Shown piece after piece: positions 16,160-23,876 of a stretch of 64,000 bases of DNA; positions within the stretch are counted from its first letter, which is position 1; each line of letters opens with the position of its first letter. Made by a program: the position numbers and the translations under genes. Under the pieces are notes generated by a model. That model was not told the DNA's origin, did no database searches, and was given only the letters and a program-made list of their open reading frames with translations. The stretch is from Leptolyngbya sp. FACHB-36. GTDB lineage: Bacteria > Cyanobacteriota > Cyanobacteriia > Leptolyngbyales > Leptolyngbyaceae. Where the stretch lies: positions 62,001-126,000 of the forward strand of contig NZ_JACJPG010000189.1 of NCBI RefSeq assembly GCF_014695955.1, in the 5' to 3' direction.

Positions 16160-18430
16160 ATGTTTAACGCAGGACATAGACGGGTATCACCGGGGCGAGA
16201 GTCTGTTGGCAGCGACCTCTACACGGTGCTGAGCTACAACCCGATCGAGCAAACCTGTGACCTCGCGCCTGCGTCGATCAATCAACGGGGGACACTAACT
16301 GCCGTCCCGATCGCGGCTGGATTTGGCGGGGCATGGGAGTTGCAGCAGTCTCACCGTCCTAAGGTTGCGGGATCGGTGAATCCAAAAACCTACGGCAACG
16401 TCGCGCGCGGACCGAGGTGGGGAGAGAACTACCCAATTCAACCGGGGGATATGTGCAGGGTCTGCTACATCGGAGAGTCGATGTCTGACCCAGTAATCAC
16501 CGAATTTGTTCGGTGGCGCGGGGATCTGGGCGTGCCGTGGGTGGCGAATCAGGTGTTGAGCCAACCGAACGATTACACCGAAGCAACCCCGATCGAGGAA
16601 GATGAACCCGTCGATCGCTATGACCTTCTGTTGCCGTCGGGAGCGTGGCTGCGAAGCTCGAAAAAAGGCTCCTGGACGATCGCAACGCCGCCCGTCGATC
16701 GCGCTCGCAATTTCATCACCCTCAACGCCGATGGCAGTATCAAAATCAAGGCGCGAGGTGAGAAACAATACACCATTCATCTGGAGTTTGACCCCAACAA
16801 AGAACAGGGACGGATTTGCGTTGGCAGCCTCGAAGGAGGTAGCTACCTGGAATTCAAGGACGGAGACATTACGCTACGGGCACGAAAGGCGATCAAGTTG
16901 ATGGGGCAGAGGATTGACGGCAATCTGAAGCCACAAACCTCTGGAGCGCTGGAAGTGTTGAGCAGCACTCCCTCTGCCGCGATCTCGACTCAGCAACTTT
17001 CTGAACTCGTCACGCAGGCGGCAGGGGAAGCGGTGCTGCAATCGAGTCCGGGGGTTGCAGGTAAACCGGGAGTAGTCATTGTCCGCCCTAACCGCAAGTC
17101 GCTAATTTCCAATCTGATTGCCAATCCCGCGATCGACGGAGGCTTGCGCGGGCGAATTCAGGACTTACTCCTAGATCCTGGGCAACTAAAAGCAGGTGTA
17201 CTGGACGGATTGGCGCAGCTTGGGAGAGGTGGATTTGATCCAATGGCGATCGCCTCCGGTCTAACGCGATTAGCTGGGGTGGATGCGTTGTCAGGAGGGC
17301 TGCCCGACCTCACCGGCACGCTCGATTTAACCGCGATCGCGTCGGAGTTGGGCGTACCATCCTGGATTGCGAAAGGGTTTCAGGGGTCGTCACTATCCCT
17401 GCCGTCGCTGCCCGACTTGGCGAACGTGTTGGGAGGATTGAGCGATTCGGCGCTGCTGTCACAGGTACTTCAGCAAGCGGGAAGTTATGCGATGGGGGGT
17501 GGAATGAGCGCGATCGCGGCTCGCTCACTGCTCGATGCAGGAATTTCAGAGTTGCCGTCAGGACTTAAAAATCGAATTAACCAACTGATTGATGCCGTCG
17601 ATGAAATCCCCGTTGCGACACCAAAAACAGGTGGAGGAACCGACTGGAAACCAACGATCGCTCAGCGGCTCGGAGCGCATATCCTGCGGGGAAATACGCT
17701 GCTAGGAGGTCCGGTTAACGTATTCAATTTAGAGTCGCTGAACGGGTTGGGACTTTCACCGGAAGCGCTTGGAGGAATTGCCGATGTCGCCGGAAAGATC
17801 GCGGGCTACATGGGCAATCCACACACCCTGTTAGAAGGGGAACTGCCCGCGATCGTGAATTCTGAACTTGGCAAACTGGAGGCAATTCCACCAGAAATCC
17901 GTCAGCTAATGGCGCAGTCTCCTGAGCTGATCAGCAACCTTCCTAAACTGGCGATTGCGGCACTGCCCGAACTTAAGGACTTCACCGCTCGACTGATGTG
18001 GCACGAGGATCGGCAGTGGTCGCCTGCTGAAGCGAATCTAGCCGCGCTAGTTCAGGAGGCTCCTCCAGTCGTCCGCGATGTGCTGAGCAAACTACCTCAA
18101 CCCGTATTCGATGCGCTGGGGAGTCTGCCAGTGGATCAGCTACAGAGCGTGATGGACAACCCGATCGCCGCACTGGACAAAGCAGGAACGCAACTGCTCC
18201 AGAGCGTTTTTGGCAATGCGGCTCCAGGCGCAGGAACGTTTGACATGAAGGTGTCACGGATGGCAAAGTTCAACACCCTTCCTCGCCCCTCAGAGCGCCT
18301 CAAGCCCGTCAACACGACCAGCGAGTTTCACCTACAAACGTTTGCTACCCCGATCGAGCGCGTGATCGAGTACGGCACCTTAGATATGCCTGATTACTGG
18401 GCAACACCTGATGGCGAGACAACAGCGTAG
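16160..18430 (+). CDS. Baseplate spike (gp5/VgrG-like OB-fold) protein
   Basis: 756 residues, start ATG at 16160; the ATG at 16147 gives only MAVINV and a stop. Residues about 1-125 have the look of the gp5/gpV OB-fold: DLYTVLSYNPIEQTCDLAP, then GENYPIQPGDMCRVCYIGES and DPVITEFVRW. A beta-rich middle (about 150-260) with SIKIKARGEKQYTIHLEF and GGSYLEFKDGDITLRARKAI resembles the intertwined needle. The remaining 490 residues are Leu/Gly-rich helices, unusually long for a spike, with no enzyme motif I recognise. It would cap the hub and pierce the outer membrane. The next gene starts 20 bases before its stop. Confidence 0.72.
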   Translation: MFNAGHRRVSPGRESVGSDLYTVLSYNPIEQTCDLAPASINQRGTLTAVPIAAGFGGAWELQQSHRPKVAGSVNPKTYGNVARGPRWGENYPIQPGDMCRVCYIGESMSDPVITEFVRWRGDLGVPWVANQVLSQPNDYTEATPIEEDEPVDRYDLLLPSGAWLRSSKKGSWTIATPPVDRARNFITLNADGSIKIKARGEKQYTIHLEFDPNKEQGRICVGSLEGGSYLEFKDGDITLRARKAIKLMGQRIDGNLKPQTSGALEVLSSTPSAAISTQQLSELVTQAAGEAVLQSSPGVAGKPGVVIVRPNRKSLISNLIANPAIDGGLRGRIQDLLLDPGQLKAGVLDGLAQLGRGGFDPMAIASGLTRLAGVDALSGGLPDLTGTLDLTAIASELGVPSWIAKGFQGSSLSLPSLPDLANVLGGLSDSALLSQVLQQAGSYAMGGGMSAIAARSLLDAGISELPSGLKNRINQLIDAVDEIPVATPKTGGGTDWKPTIAQRLGAHILRGNTLLGGPVNVFNLESLNGLGLSPEALGGIADVAGKIAGYMGNPHTLLEGELPAIVNSELGKLEAIPPEIRQLMAQSPELISNLPKLAIAALPELKDFTARLMWHEDRQWSPAEANLAALVQEAPPVVRDVLSKLPQPVFDALGSLPVDQLQSVMDNPIAALDKAGTQLLQSVFGNAAPGAGTFDMKVSRMAKFNTLPRPSERLKPVNTTSEFHLQTFATPIERVIEYGTLDMPDYWATPDGETTA

Positions 18431-19004
18431 TTCCACCGTCTTCCTCCGACACGACGGCAAGGAGCGCAAAGACGTATTCTTTCGCATCAACCCGATCGCC
18501 ATTCGCGTACAGCAGGGCGAGAAAGGGGCAGTGGTGGAAACCCTGGGCGGCTACTACCGAGACGTTCTGTACTCAAAAGATCCGCAGTATCAAGGACTAG
18601 CTCTGGCAGACCTGACGATCGAGGCGACAACTGGCGTTGCGTATCGTCAGGAGCTAACGGTGGCTCAGTGGATTTGGCATCACGCCAGCGATCGTAAGAA
18701 AAACGGTGCTCCGGCGGATACCTATTTTTTCGATCTGACCGAAGACGCACCGTATCAAGGTGTTGTGCGGGCAACCCAGCGAGCATATCTAATCAAAATC
18801 TCCAACTTTGCCTGGGACGACACGGTGAACTCGCCGAATGAGATTCGCTTTTCGATGCGCTGCAAGGTGCTGAGAGATTTGTTTTGGGACTTGAGTCCGC
18901 CATCTACATCCTCTGCTCCGAACCTGTCGTCGATCGCCACAGGCGTCAGCCTGCCCACGTTCAACCCCAACAGCCTTGCAGGTCTGCCAGATCTGTCAAT
19001 CTAA
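18411..19004 (+). CDS. Putative baseplate protein
   Basis: 197 residues, starting inside the end of the spike gene. It has a beta-rich fold with FFRINPIAIRVQQGEK, TLGGYYRDVLY and LTIEATTGV, and a Pro/Ser/Asn-rich C-terminal tail. Its TAA overlaps the ATG of the histidine kinase (TAATG). Position between spike and LysM/gp25-like genes suggests a baseplate inner component, but I cannot name the family. Confidence 0.6.
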   Translation: MARQQRSSTVFLRHDGKERKDVFFRINPIAIRVQQGEKGAVVETLGGYYRDVLYSKDPQYQGLALADLTIEATTGVAYRQELTVAQWIWHHASDRKKNGAPADTYFFDLTEDAPYQGVVRATQRAYLIKISNFAWDDTVNSPNEIRFSMRCKVLRDLFWDLSPPSTSSAPNLSSIATGVSLPTFNPNSLAGLPDLSI

Positions 19005-19996
19005 TGAAAGCTTTGCCTTATCTGAGCGCGATCGGTATGATTGCGCTCGCAGTTCCGCTCAACGAAATTCTGCTGCGAACCGTTGATGTTAGTGCCTCGC
19101 CACTGTATCTATCCGCTGTTGCGATCTCGGCTGTGTTGCACGGTCCAATGGTAGGGACCTGCACTGCACTACTGTCAATACCTGCTTTTCTGCTGGTCAA
19201 TCCGACCCAGCTACCGTCACTGCTCTGGCTGCTGTGTGAAGAGTTTCTGGTTTTGGGGGTTTGTTGGCAGCGACTAGCAATGCAAGAACGGGATCGGGCA
19301 CGGGTAAGACAAATTGAGGAGGCGAGTCGATCGACATCGGCTCTGTCACACACGCTGCGATCGACCGTTACGAATATTCTGATGTCGGTTCAGGCGGCTC
19401 GTCGGCTACCTGAACGAGCCGCAGAGTTTACGGCGATTCTGGAGCGCGAAAGCGGTCAACTGCTGCGGACTGTTGGCGACATCCTGACGTTGCAGCACGT
19501 AGAGAACTCTGCTCAACAGATTCAGACGGACGTGATCGATGTGAAGCCGTGGTTGGAAGGATTAGCCGCACTGTTCGGTCCCCGTCTAGAACAGAAGTCT
19601 TTGCGCCTAATTTTCGACGTGGCAATCGTGCCGCCACTGCACACAGACGCCGCTCGACTGGACTTGGTGGTGCGGGAGCTGCTAGAGAATGCAGTCAAGT
19701 ACGCGCCTGTAAATGGAGTGGTCGAGGTGCGCTGCTGGCATCAGGGAGGGCAACACGCGATCGAGGTCGGCAATCCTTCTGACATCCCGATCAGCGAAAT
19801 GCCTAAATTATTTTTGCAGTTTTACCGAGGTTCAAACGCTAGGGGAGAGTCAGGCTCTGGCTTAGGGTTGTCGATCGCTCAAACAATCCTGTCCCAGCTC
19901 AAAGGCACAATTCAAGCAGATCAGGTGTATGGATGGATTACCTTTCTAGTCAAACTGCCGCCACTCCCCTCGATGTCGCTGCCCAAATCACTATGA
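19004..19996 (+). CDS. Membrane-bound sensor histidine kinase
   Basis: 330 residues. Residues about 4-88 form three or four hydrophobic helices (IGMIALAVPLNEILL, YLSAVAISAVLHG, TALLSIPAFLLV, LLWLLCEEFLVLGV), like small DUF4118 or MASE-type membrane sensors. Then comes a HisKA-like helix pair with LSHTLRSTVTNI (His116), the N box RELLENAVKYAP at about 222-233, and the ATP lid with LFLQFYRG and GSGLGLSIAQT near 284. All kinase boxes are present, so it is probably active. Start ATG overlaps the stop of a baseplate gene (TAATG) and its own stop overlaps the next ATG (ATGA), so it is translated with structural genes. No response regulator is in the window; it may feed a host regulator. Confidence 0.85.
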   Translation: MKALPYLSAIGMIALAVPLNEILLRTVDVSASPLYLSAVAISAVLHGPMVGTCTALLSIPAFLLVNPTQLPSLLWLLCEEFLVLGVCWQRLAMQERDRARVRQIEEASRSTSALSHTLRSTVTNILMSVQAARRLPERAAEFTAILERESGQLLRTVGDILTLQHVENSAQQIQTDVIDVKPWLEGLAALFGPRLEQKSLRLIFDVAIVPPLHTDAARLDLVVRELLENAVKYAPVNGVVEVRCWHQGGQHAIEVGNPSDIPISEMPKLFLQFYRGSNARGESGSGLGLSIAQTILSQLKGTIQADQVYGWITFLVKLPPLPSMSLPKSL

Positions 19997-20331
19997 TTCT
20001 GGCAACGCTAGAGGAGCTTCCCTACGACAGGGTGGTCCTACGGGAGTCGCTTGATCAAGTCCTCCGATTGGCAGGCATTACGGATTTATCGACGTTGCAG
20101 CTTCAGAAAGCTCAAGGACGATCGGTGTTCGGAGAGTTACGCAGCTATCCGCAGGCGTCCTCCGAAGACGTAGCCCGACTTAGGCAGCAGATTGAAGCAG
20201 TGATGGCAGAACTACCGCAGATCACTGCTCCGTCCGGTCAGCAACTGCCTGGAGATTGGTCGCCCGTAACAACTCCGGCGGCAGCCATTACCATTTCTGA
20301 GACGCGATATGTCCCTCCTACAACCCGATGA
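19993..20331 (+). CDS. Small baseplate-operon protein, unknown
   Basis: 112 residues from ATG 19993, which overlaps the kinase stop as ATGA. A longer version from ATG 19933 would overlap the kinase by 64 bases, so I prefer the short start. It is largely helical (LEELPYDRVVLRESLDQVL, SEDVARLRQQIEAVMAEL) with a Pro/Thr-rich end. No family recognised. Confidence 0.6.
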   Translation: MILATLEELPYDRVVLRESLDQVLRLAGITDLSTLQLQKAQGRSVFGELRSYPQASSEDVARLRQQIEAVMAELPQITAPSGQQLPGDWSPVTTPAAAITISETRYVPPTTR

Positions 20332-20632
20332 AATCACAGTTGAAGCGCTAATGGCGGACCTGCCCATGCAGCGATCGGCGCGTCATCAACTTGAACTGCA
20401 AACGCTGTCGCTGCTAGAGGGACTGACGCTTGCAGTAAATCCGCTATTGCAGTCTGCTCCTAATCCGCAGTACGTGGTGAAAGATGGAGACAGCTTGCAG
20501 ATCGTTAGCCTGCGACTGTTTGGCGTGATCGATTACTGGCGGGCGATCGCCGAACTCAACCGCATCGACTATCCGTTCGTGGTCTATCCCGGTCGCGTGC
20601 TGCAAGTTCCAATCATTGGAAACGATGGATAA
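20309..20632 (+). CDS. LysM-domain baseplate protein
   Basis: 107 residues starting 23 bases before the upstream stop. Residues about 54-102 form a LysM unit: YVVKDGDSLQIVSLRLFG, then DYWRAIAELNRIDYP and YPGRVLQVP. Many contractile phages carry such a protein (PBSX XkdP, T4 gp53-like) that links hub and wedges or binds peptidoglycan. The 17-bp palindrome codes for its VPIIGN end, and its stop overlaps the next start by 8 bases. Confidence 0.8.
   Translation: MSLLQPDEITVEALMADLPMQRSARHQLELQTLSLLEGLTLAVNPLLQSAPNPQYVVKDGDSLQIVSLRLFGVIDYWRAIAELNRIDYPFVVYPGRVLQVPIIGNDG
20606..20622. repeat. 17-bp palindrome, copy 2
   Basis: GTTCCAATCATTGGAAA, at the junction of the LysM and gp25-like genes, ending two bases before the ATG at 20625. 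Its GGAAA arm could serve as the ribosome site. Confidence 0.9.
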
Positions 20633-21080
20633 CTTCGCCACTCACCTTGAATCCATTTTTGGAATTGATCTAGCGTTTGACGCCTCGCTCCGAGGATCAA
20701 AGGACGTGGCAGCGAATGTAGACAATACCGACTTTCTCTACAGCCCCTCGATCGTGAGCTTGAAGGAAGAGATTGAGCGACTATTCAACCTCACACCTCG
20801 CGGCTCATTCCTTGATGATCCGGACTACGGACTGGACCTCGACTGGATTGGGCAGCCGCTTAACCCGCAGGTCGCTGTCGGATTAGCAAAGGTTGAATGC
20901 CTACGGGCATTGACTCACCCTGACTTTGCAACGCGGTTTCGAGTGCGAGACCTAGCGGTGCGGTGGAATCCTACTGAGCCGAACGCCTTGAGGATCGAGG
21001 GACTGCTTGAAGTCTACGGGTTTGAAGAGGTGCCGCTAGTGCGATTCGGCCCTTACGTCCTGGAATACCTGCTGAATTAA
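20625..21080 (+). CDS. gp25-like baseplate wedge protein
   Basis: 151 residues. I take ATG 20625, after the palindrome, rather than a TTG at 20616. The sequence VSLKEEIERLFNLTPRGSFL followed by DPDYGLDLDWIGQ and a helix KVECLRALTHPDFATRF is typical of the gp25/W family, in which an EPR-like or PxYG turn fixes the wedge core. It is the usual neighbour of baseplate J. The stop TAA shares its last base with the next ATG. Confidence 0.85.
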   Translation: MDNFATHLESIFGIDLAFDASLRGSKDVAANVDNTDFLYSPSIVSLKEEIERLFNLTPRGSFLDDPDYGLDLDWIGQPLNPQVAVGLAKVECLRALTHPDFATRFRVRDLAVRWNPTEPNALRIEGLLEVYGFEEVPLVRFGPYVLEYLLN

Positions 21081-22435
21081 TGTCCAATCCCTACTTCCTT
21101 AGTTTTGAGGAAATCGTTGATCAACTGATCAGCTTCCTGCCTCCATCCTGGCGATCTCAGTTCAGCGGCAAGGTCCTCAAACGGTTGATTGTTGCCTACG
21201 CGGTCGCAACCGAGGCGCTGTACGCACTACTGGCGCGACTGCTGCGGCTGAGCATCATTGCCACTTCTGAGCGAGAGTGGCTGCGAGCGCTGGTTGCGGG
21301 TATGGCAATGGACACGTTCGTGGGCACTCCAGCCTCTGTGCTTGTGAGGTTTGAGCGGTTCACAGCCACAGAAGCGATCGTCATTCCTCAAGGAACGCAG
21401 GTTGGCGCGGTAGGCGGGCAGCAGTTTGAAACTCTACTGCCTGCGACGCTGGATGCTGGACAGACGGCGATCGATGTTAGCTGTATTGCTCTAGAGCCTG
21501 GAGTTGCAGGGAATATTGGACGCGGCGAGATTGTGAGCTTGATTACTCCGGCTCCGGGCATCGATCGCGTCGGGAACGCATTTGAGGCGAGTGGTGGCTT
21601 TGACGCCGAATCAGACAGCGAGATTAAAGCAAGACTGCCGCGCCACCTGGAATCGCTGCACCGCGCCACAATTCCAGCGACTGAGTATGCGATCGGGATT
21701 GACCGAGAACGCTTTCCCGAAGTCACCGCGTTCCTAACGCAGCGGAATTTCGGCACGCCTGGATATTTCCGAGGCATCCTCAGCGACACGACTGGGGGCG
21801 ATGCCTACCGCGCAATTCAGTGGACGCCTGTAGGGAATCAAGGAGTCTACTGGATTCCTACAGCGCTATCAGAAATTAATGGGTTAGTGTCAGCGGGTTT
21901 CCCCTGTCGGCGATTCGGCATTGTCAAACGGTCGATCGATGGGGAGGAGATTTGGGTCGTCAGCAATTTTGTTACCGAGGTAGAGCAGGGAGACTGGCGG
22001 TTTTGCCACGATCGGTCTCAGGGGCGATTGTACGCCCGTGCGGACGGACGCGACCTAAACACCCTGGACTTGACTATCTACGCGGGCGTCTTCTGGCGAG
22101 CGTTGCGGGAACTGGAGCTGAGTTGGGCAGCCAACGGCGTCTTCTGCGACGTGCTGGTGCCGTTTCTGGTGTCAGGGAATATCTCATTGACCTACACGCT
22201 GGAACCTGACTACCTTCAGCAGGACGTAGAGGCATCGCTGCGATCGACATTAACAGAATACAGCCGTTCTCTCCGGTTAGGGGAGTCTTTGCAGCTGGAG
22301 AACCTGTATGCAGTTTTAAATCGAGTGGCGGGGGCGGCGGGGGTGATTGTTGTCAGTCCAGTTGGCAACATCACGGTTCCGTCTGATCACATCTTTCGTC
22401 TTTCTGCGGTTGCAATCGATCGTCGCGCTAATTAA
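21080..22435 (+). CDS. Baseplate J-like protein
   Basis: 451 residues starting in TAATG. The N-terminal helical part (about 1-75) with YALLARLLRLSIIATSEREW is followed by VLVRFERFTATEAIVIPQGT, ALEPGVAGNIGRG and GFDAESDSEIKARL, the hallmark segments of the baseplate J/gp47 family, and a C-terminal domain with helix QDVEASLRSTLTEYSRSL. With the gp25-like and tail-protein-I-like partners it makes the wedge that triggers sheath contraction. An accessory gene separates it from protein I here. Confidence 0.88.
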   Translation: MSNPYFLSFEEIVDQLISFLPPSWRSQFSGKVLKRLIVAYAVATEALYALLARLLRLSIIATSEREWLRALVAGMAMDTFVGTPASVLVRFERFTATEAIVIPQGTQVGAVGGQQFETLLPATLDAGQTAIDVSCIALEPGVAGNIGRGEIVSLITPAPGIDRVGNAFEASGGFDAESDSEIKARLPRHLESLHRATIPATEYAIGIDRERFPEVTAFLTQRNFGTPGYFRGILSDTTGGDAYRAIQWTPVGNQGVYWIPTALSEINGLVSAGFPCRRFGIVKRSIDGEEIWVVSNFVTEVEQGDWRFCHDRSQGRLYARADGRDLNTLDLTIYAGVFWRALRELELSWAANGVFCDVLVPFLVSGNISLTYTLEPDYLQQDVEASLRSTLTEYSRSLRLGESLQLENLYAVLNRVAGAAGVIVVSPVGNITVPSDHIFRLSAVAIDRRAN

Positions 22436-22442
22436 CGAGCAC

Positions 22443-23876
22443 ATGAAATTCAAACTAGGAACCGTCCTTTACGTATGGGATGAGTCCAAACTTGCTTTAG
22501 TGAAAGCGTCCAAGAAAACGTCGTCGCCTGGACAGCTAAGCCTTTTCGAGGAACAGGAGCATCCACGCGACAATTCTGGAAAGTTCGCTCCTAAAGGGGG
22601 TGGGGAGCCGAGCCACTCTGAAGCCGAACAAGAGAAAGCCCCTTCTAAAGGGGGTGAGTTAAAAATTCCCTCTGGAACCGAGCAGGGAATCGCCAAAGTT
22701 TTTCTACAAAAATGCAAAGATGCTGAGCATATCAAGCTATCTAAGGAAGAAGCTGAGTACGAAGGTTTAGACCACAAACACCCTGGCGCTCACTGGGAGG
22801 AGAAGGGAGTTTTTGATTCCTTGCTAGATGCCTATCGCAACGGAGGAGATCGGGCGGTAGGAGAGGCTTTTGTAAAAAACCTAGATTTCGCTGACGGAGA
22901 CGAACAGGTCGGAAGAATTCTGGCGAAACTATCATTTGATTCAGCTAATTGGGACGTGCTGAGTCGGTACGCAACCTCCCGATTAAAGGGAGAGCAGATG
23001 TCAGTAGAAGACGCCGATCCAGCAACACAGATTCTCGCTGAATACATAGATTCTAATATTGATTCTGGAGTCGAGGGAGAAGGCTCCGGCGATAAGGGAT
23101 GGGAGAAGGAATCCCAAAGATATAGAGAACAGGCTATGGAATCTTTCTCCTCAGCAGAAAGTATTCAGCAATGGGCAAACAAAGAAAAGCCGTGGAAGAT
23201 CGCTAATGATGAGACAGGTACGGGGGTTACACTCGCTGAACTATCTCTAAAAAACCTCGATACTGATGAGATCGGTAAAATCATCGCCGGACAGTTCAAG
23301 CTACCTGATGCACTTTCTCGCGAGAAGCAAACAGGGACAAAGGGGGCATTCGTAGTCCCTCCAGAGCAATCAAACAGCAGAAGAGACGCGGATGCATGGT
23401 TCTACTTTGAAAAGCTAGTAGATTGGGATGCCGTTGCCGATCACGCACTCGGCAAACAGAACTCCGACAAATCCGCCCAAAGCAAGCCTACACAGATGGC
23501 GATGCAAGCAATTTCATCTTCGCTTGCTCAGGATGACGGAGAACTGGCTGAGAAGCTAAAGAACTACAAGCCAAGCAGAATTGTAAATATTGAGCTGAGG
23601 GACAAAATAAAAGCGCTTCCAGAAATTCGGGACTTTATGGAACGTGGGGAGGGTAAAGCGATGAAAGAAAACCTAGATCAGAATCCCCTTTTCCAAGAAC
23701 GAATTAAAAAAGTAATTCAGAACTCTTTAAAGTCAGGGGATTCGGAACTAAACGACCTTGTTTGGGAACTGAAAATAGATTGGCGAGATCCCAACTGGAA
23801 GCAACAGACCGCTAAGCGGTTGACTCAGAACTTTAACGTCAGCCCTGACCAAATCAAGCAGTTAGGCTTGTCTTAA
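22443..23876 (+). CDS. Unrecognised 477-aa protein inserted between baseplate genes
   Basis: The start ATG 22443 comes 7 bases after the baseplate J stop. The N-terminus has SPGQLSLFEEQEHPRDNSGK and FAPKGGGEP, a short tag often seen at the ends of phage minor head or morphogenesis proteins. The rest is charged and helical, with QVGRILAKLSFDSANWDVL, DADAWFYFEKLVDWDAV and the final DLVWELKIDWRDP. Its DNA is richer in A+T and in Lys/Glu codons than the baseplate genes on both sides, and it lies where P2-like phages have J directly followed by I. It could be cargo (effector or defence) or an unusual virion protein. Its stop overlaps the next ATG. Confidence 0.7.
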   Translation: MKFKLGTVLYVWDESKLALVKASKKTSSPGQLSLFEEQEHPRDNSGKFAPKGGGEPSHSEAEQEKAPSKGGELKIPSGTEQGIAKVFLQKCKDAEHIKLSKEEAEYEGLDHKHPGAHWEEKGVFDSLLDAYRNGGDRAVGEAFVKNLDFADGDEQVGRILAKLSFDSANWDVLSRYATSRLKGEQMSVEDADPATQILAEYIDSNIDSGVEGEGSGDKGWEKESQRYREQAMESFSSAESIQQWANKEKPWKIANDETGTGVTLAELSLKNLDTDEIGKIIAGQFKLPDALSREKQTGTKGAFVVPPEQSNSRRDADAWFYFEKLVDWDAVADHALGKQNSDKSAQSKPTQMAMQAISSSLAQDDGELAEKLKNYKPSRIVNIELRDKIKALPEIRDFMERGEGKAMKENLDQNPLFQERIKKVIQNSLKSGDSELNDLVWELKIDWRDPNWKQQTAKRLTQNFNVSPDQIKQLGLS

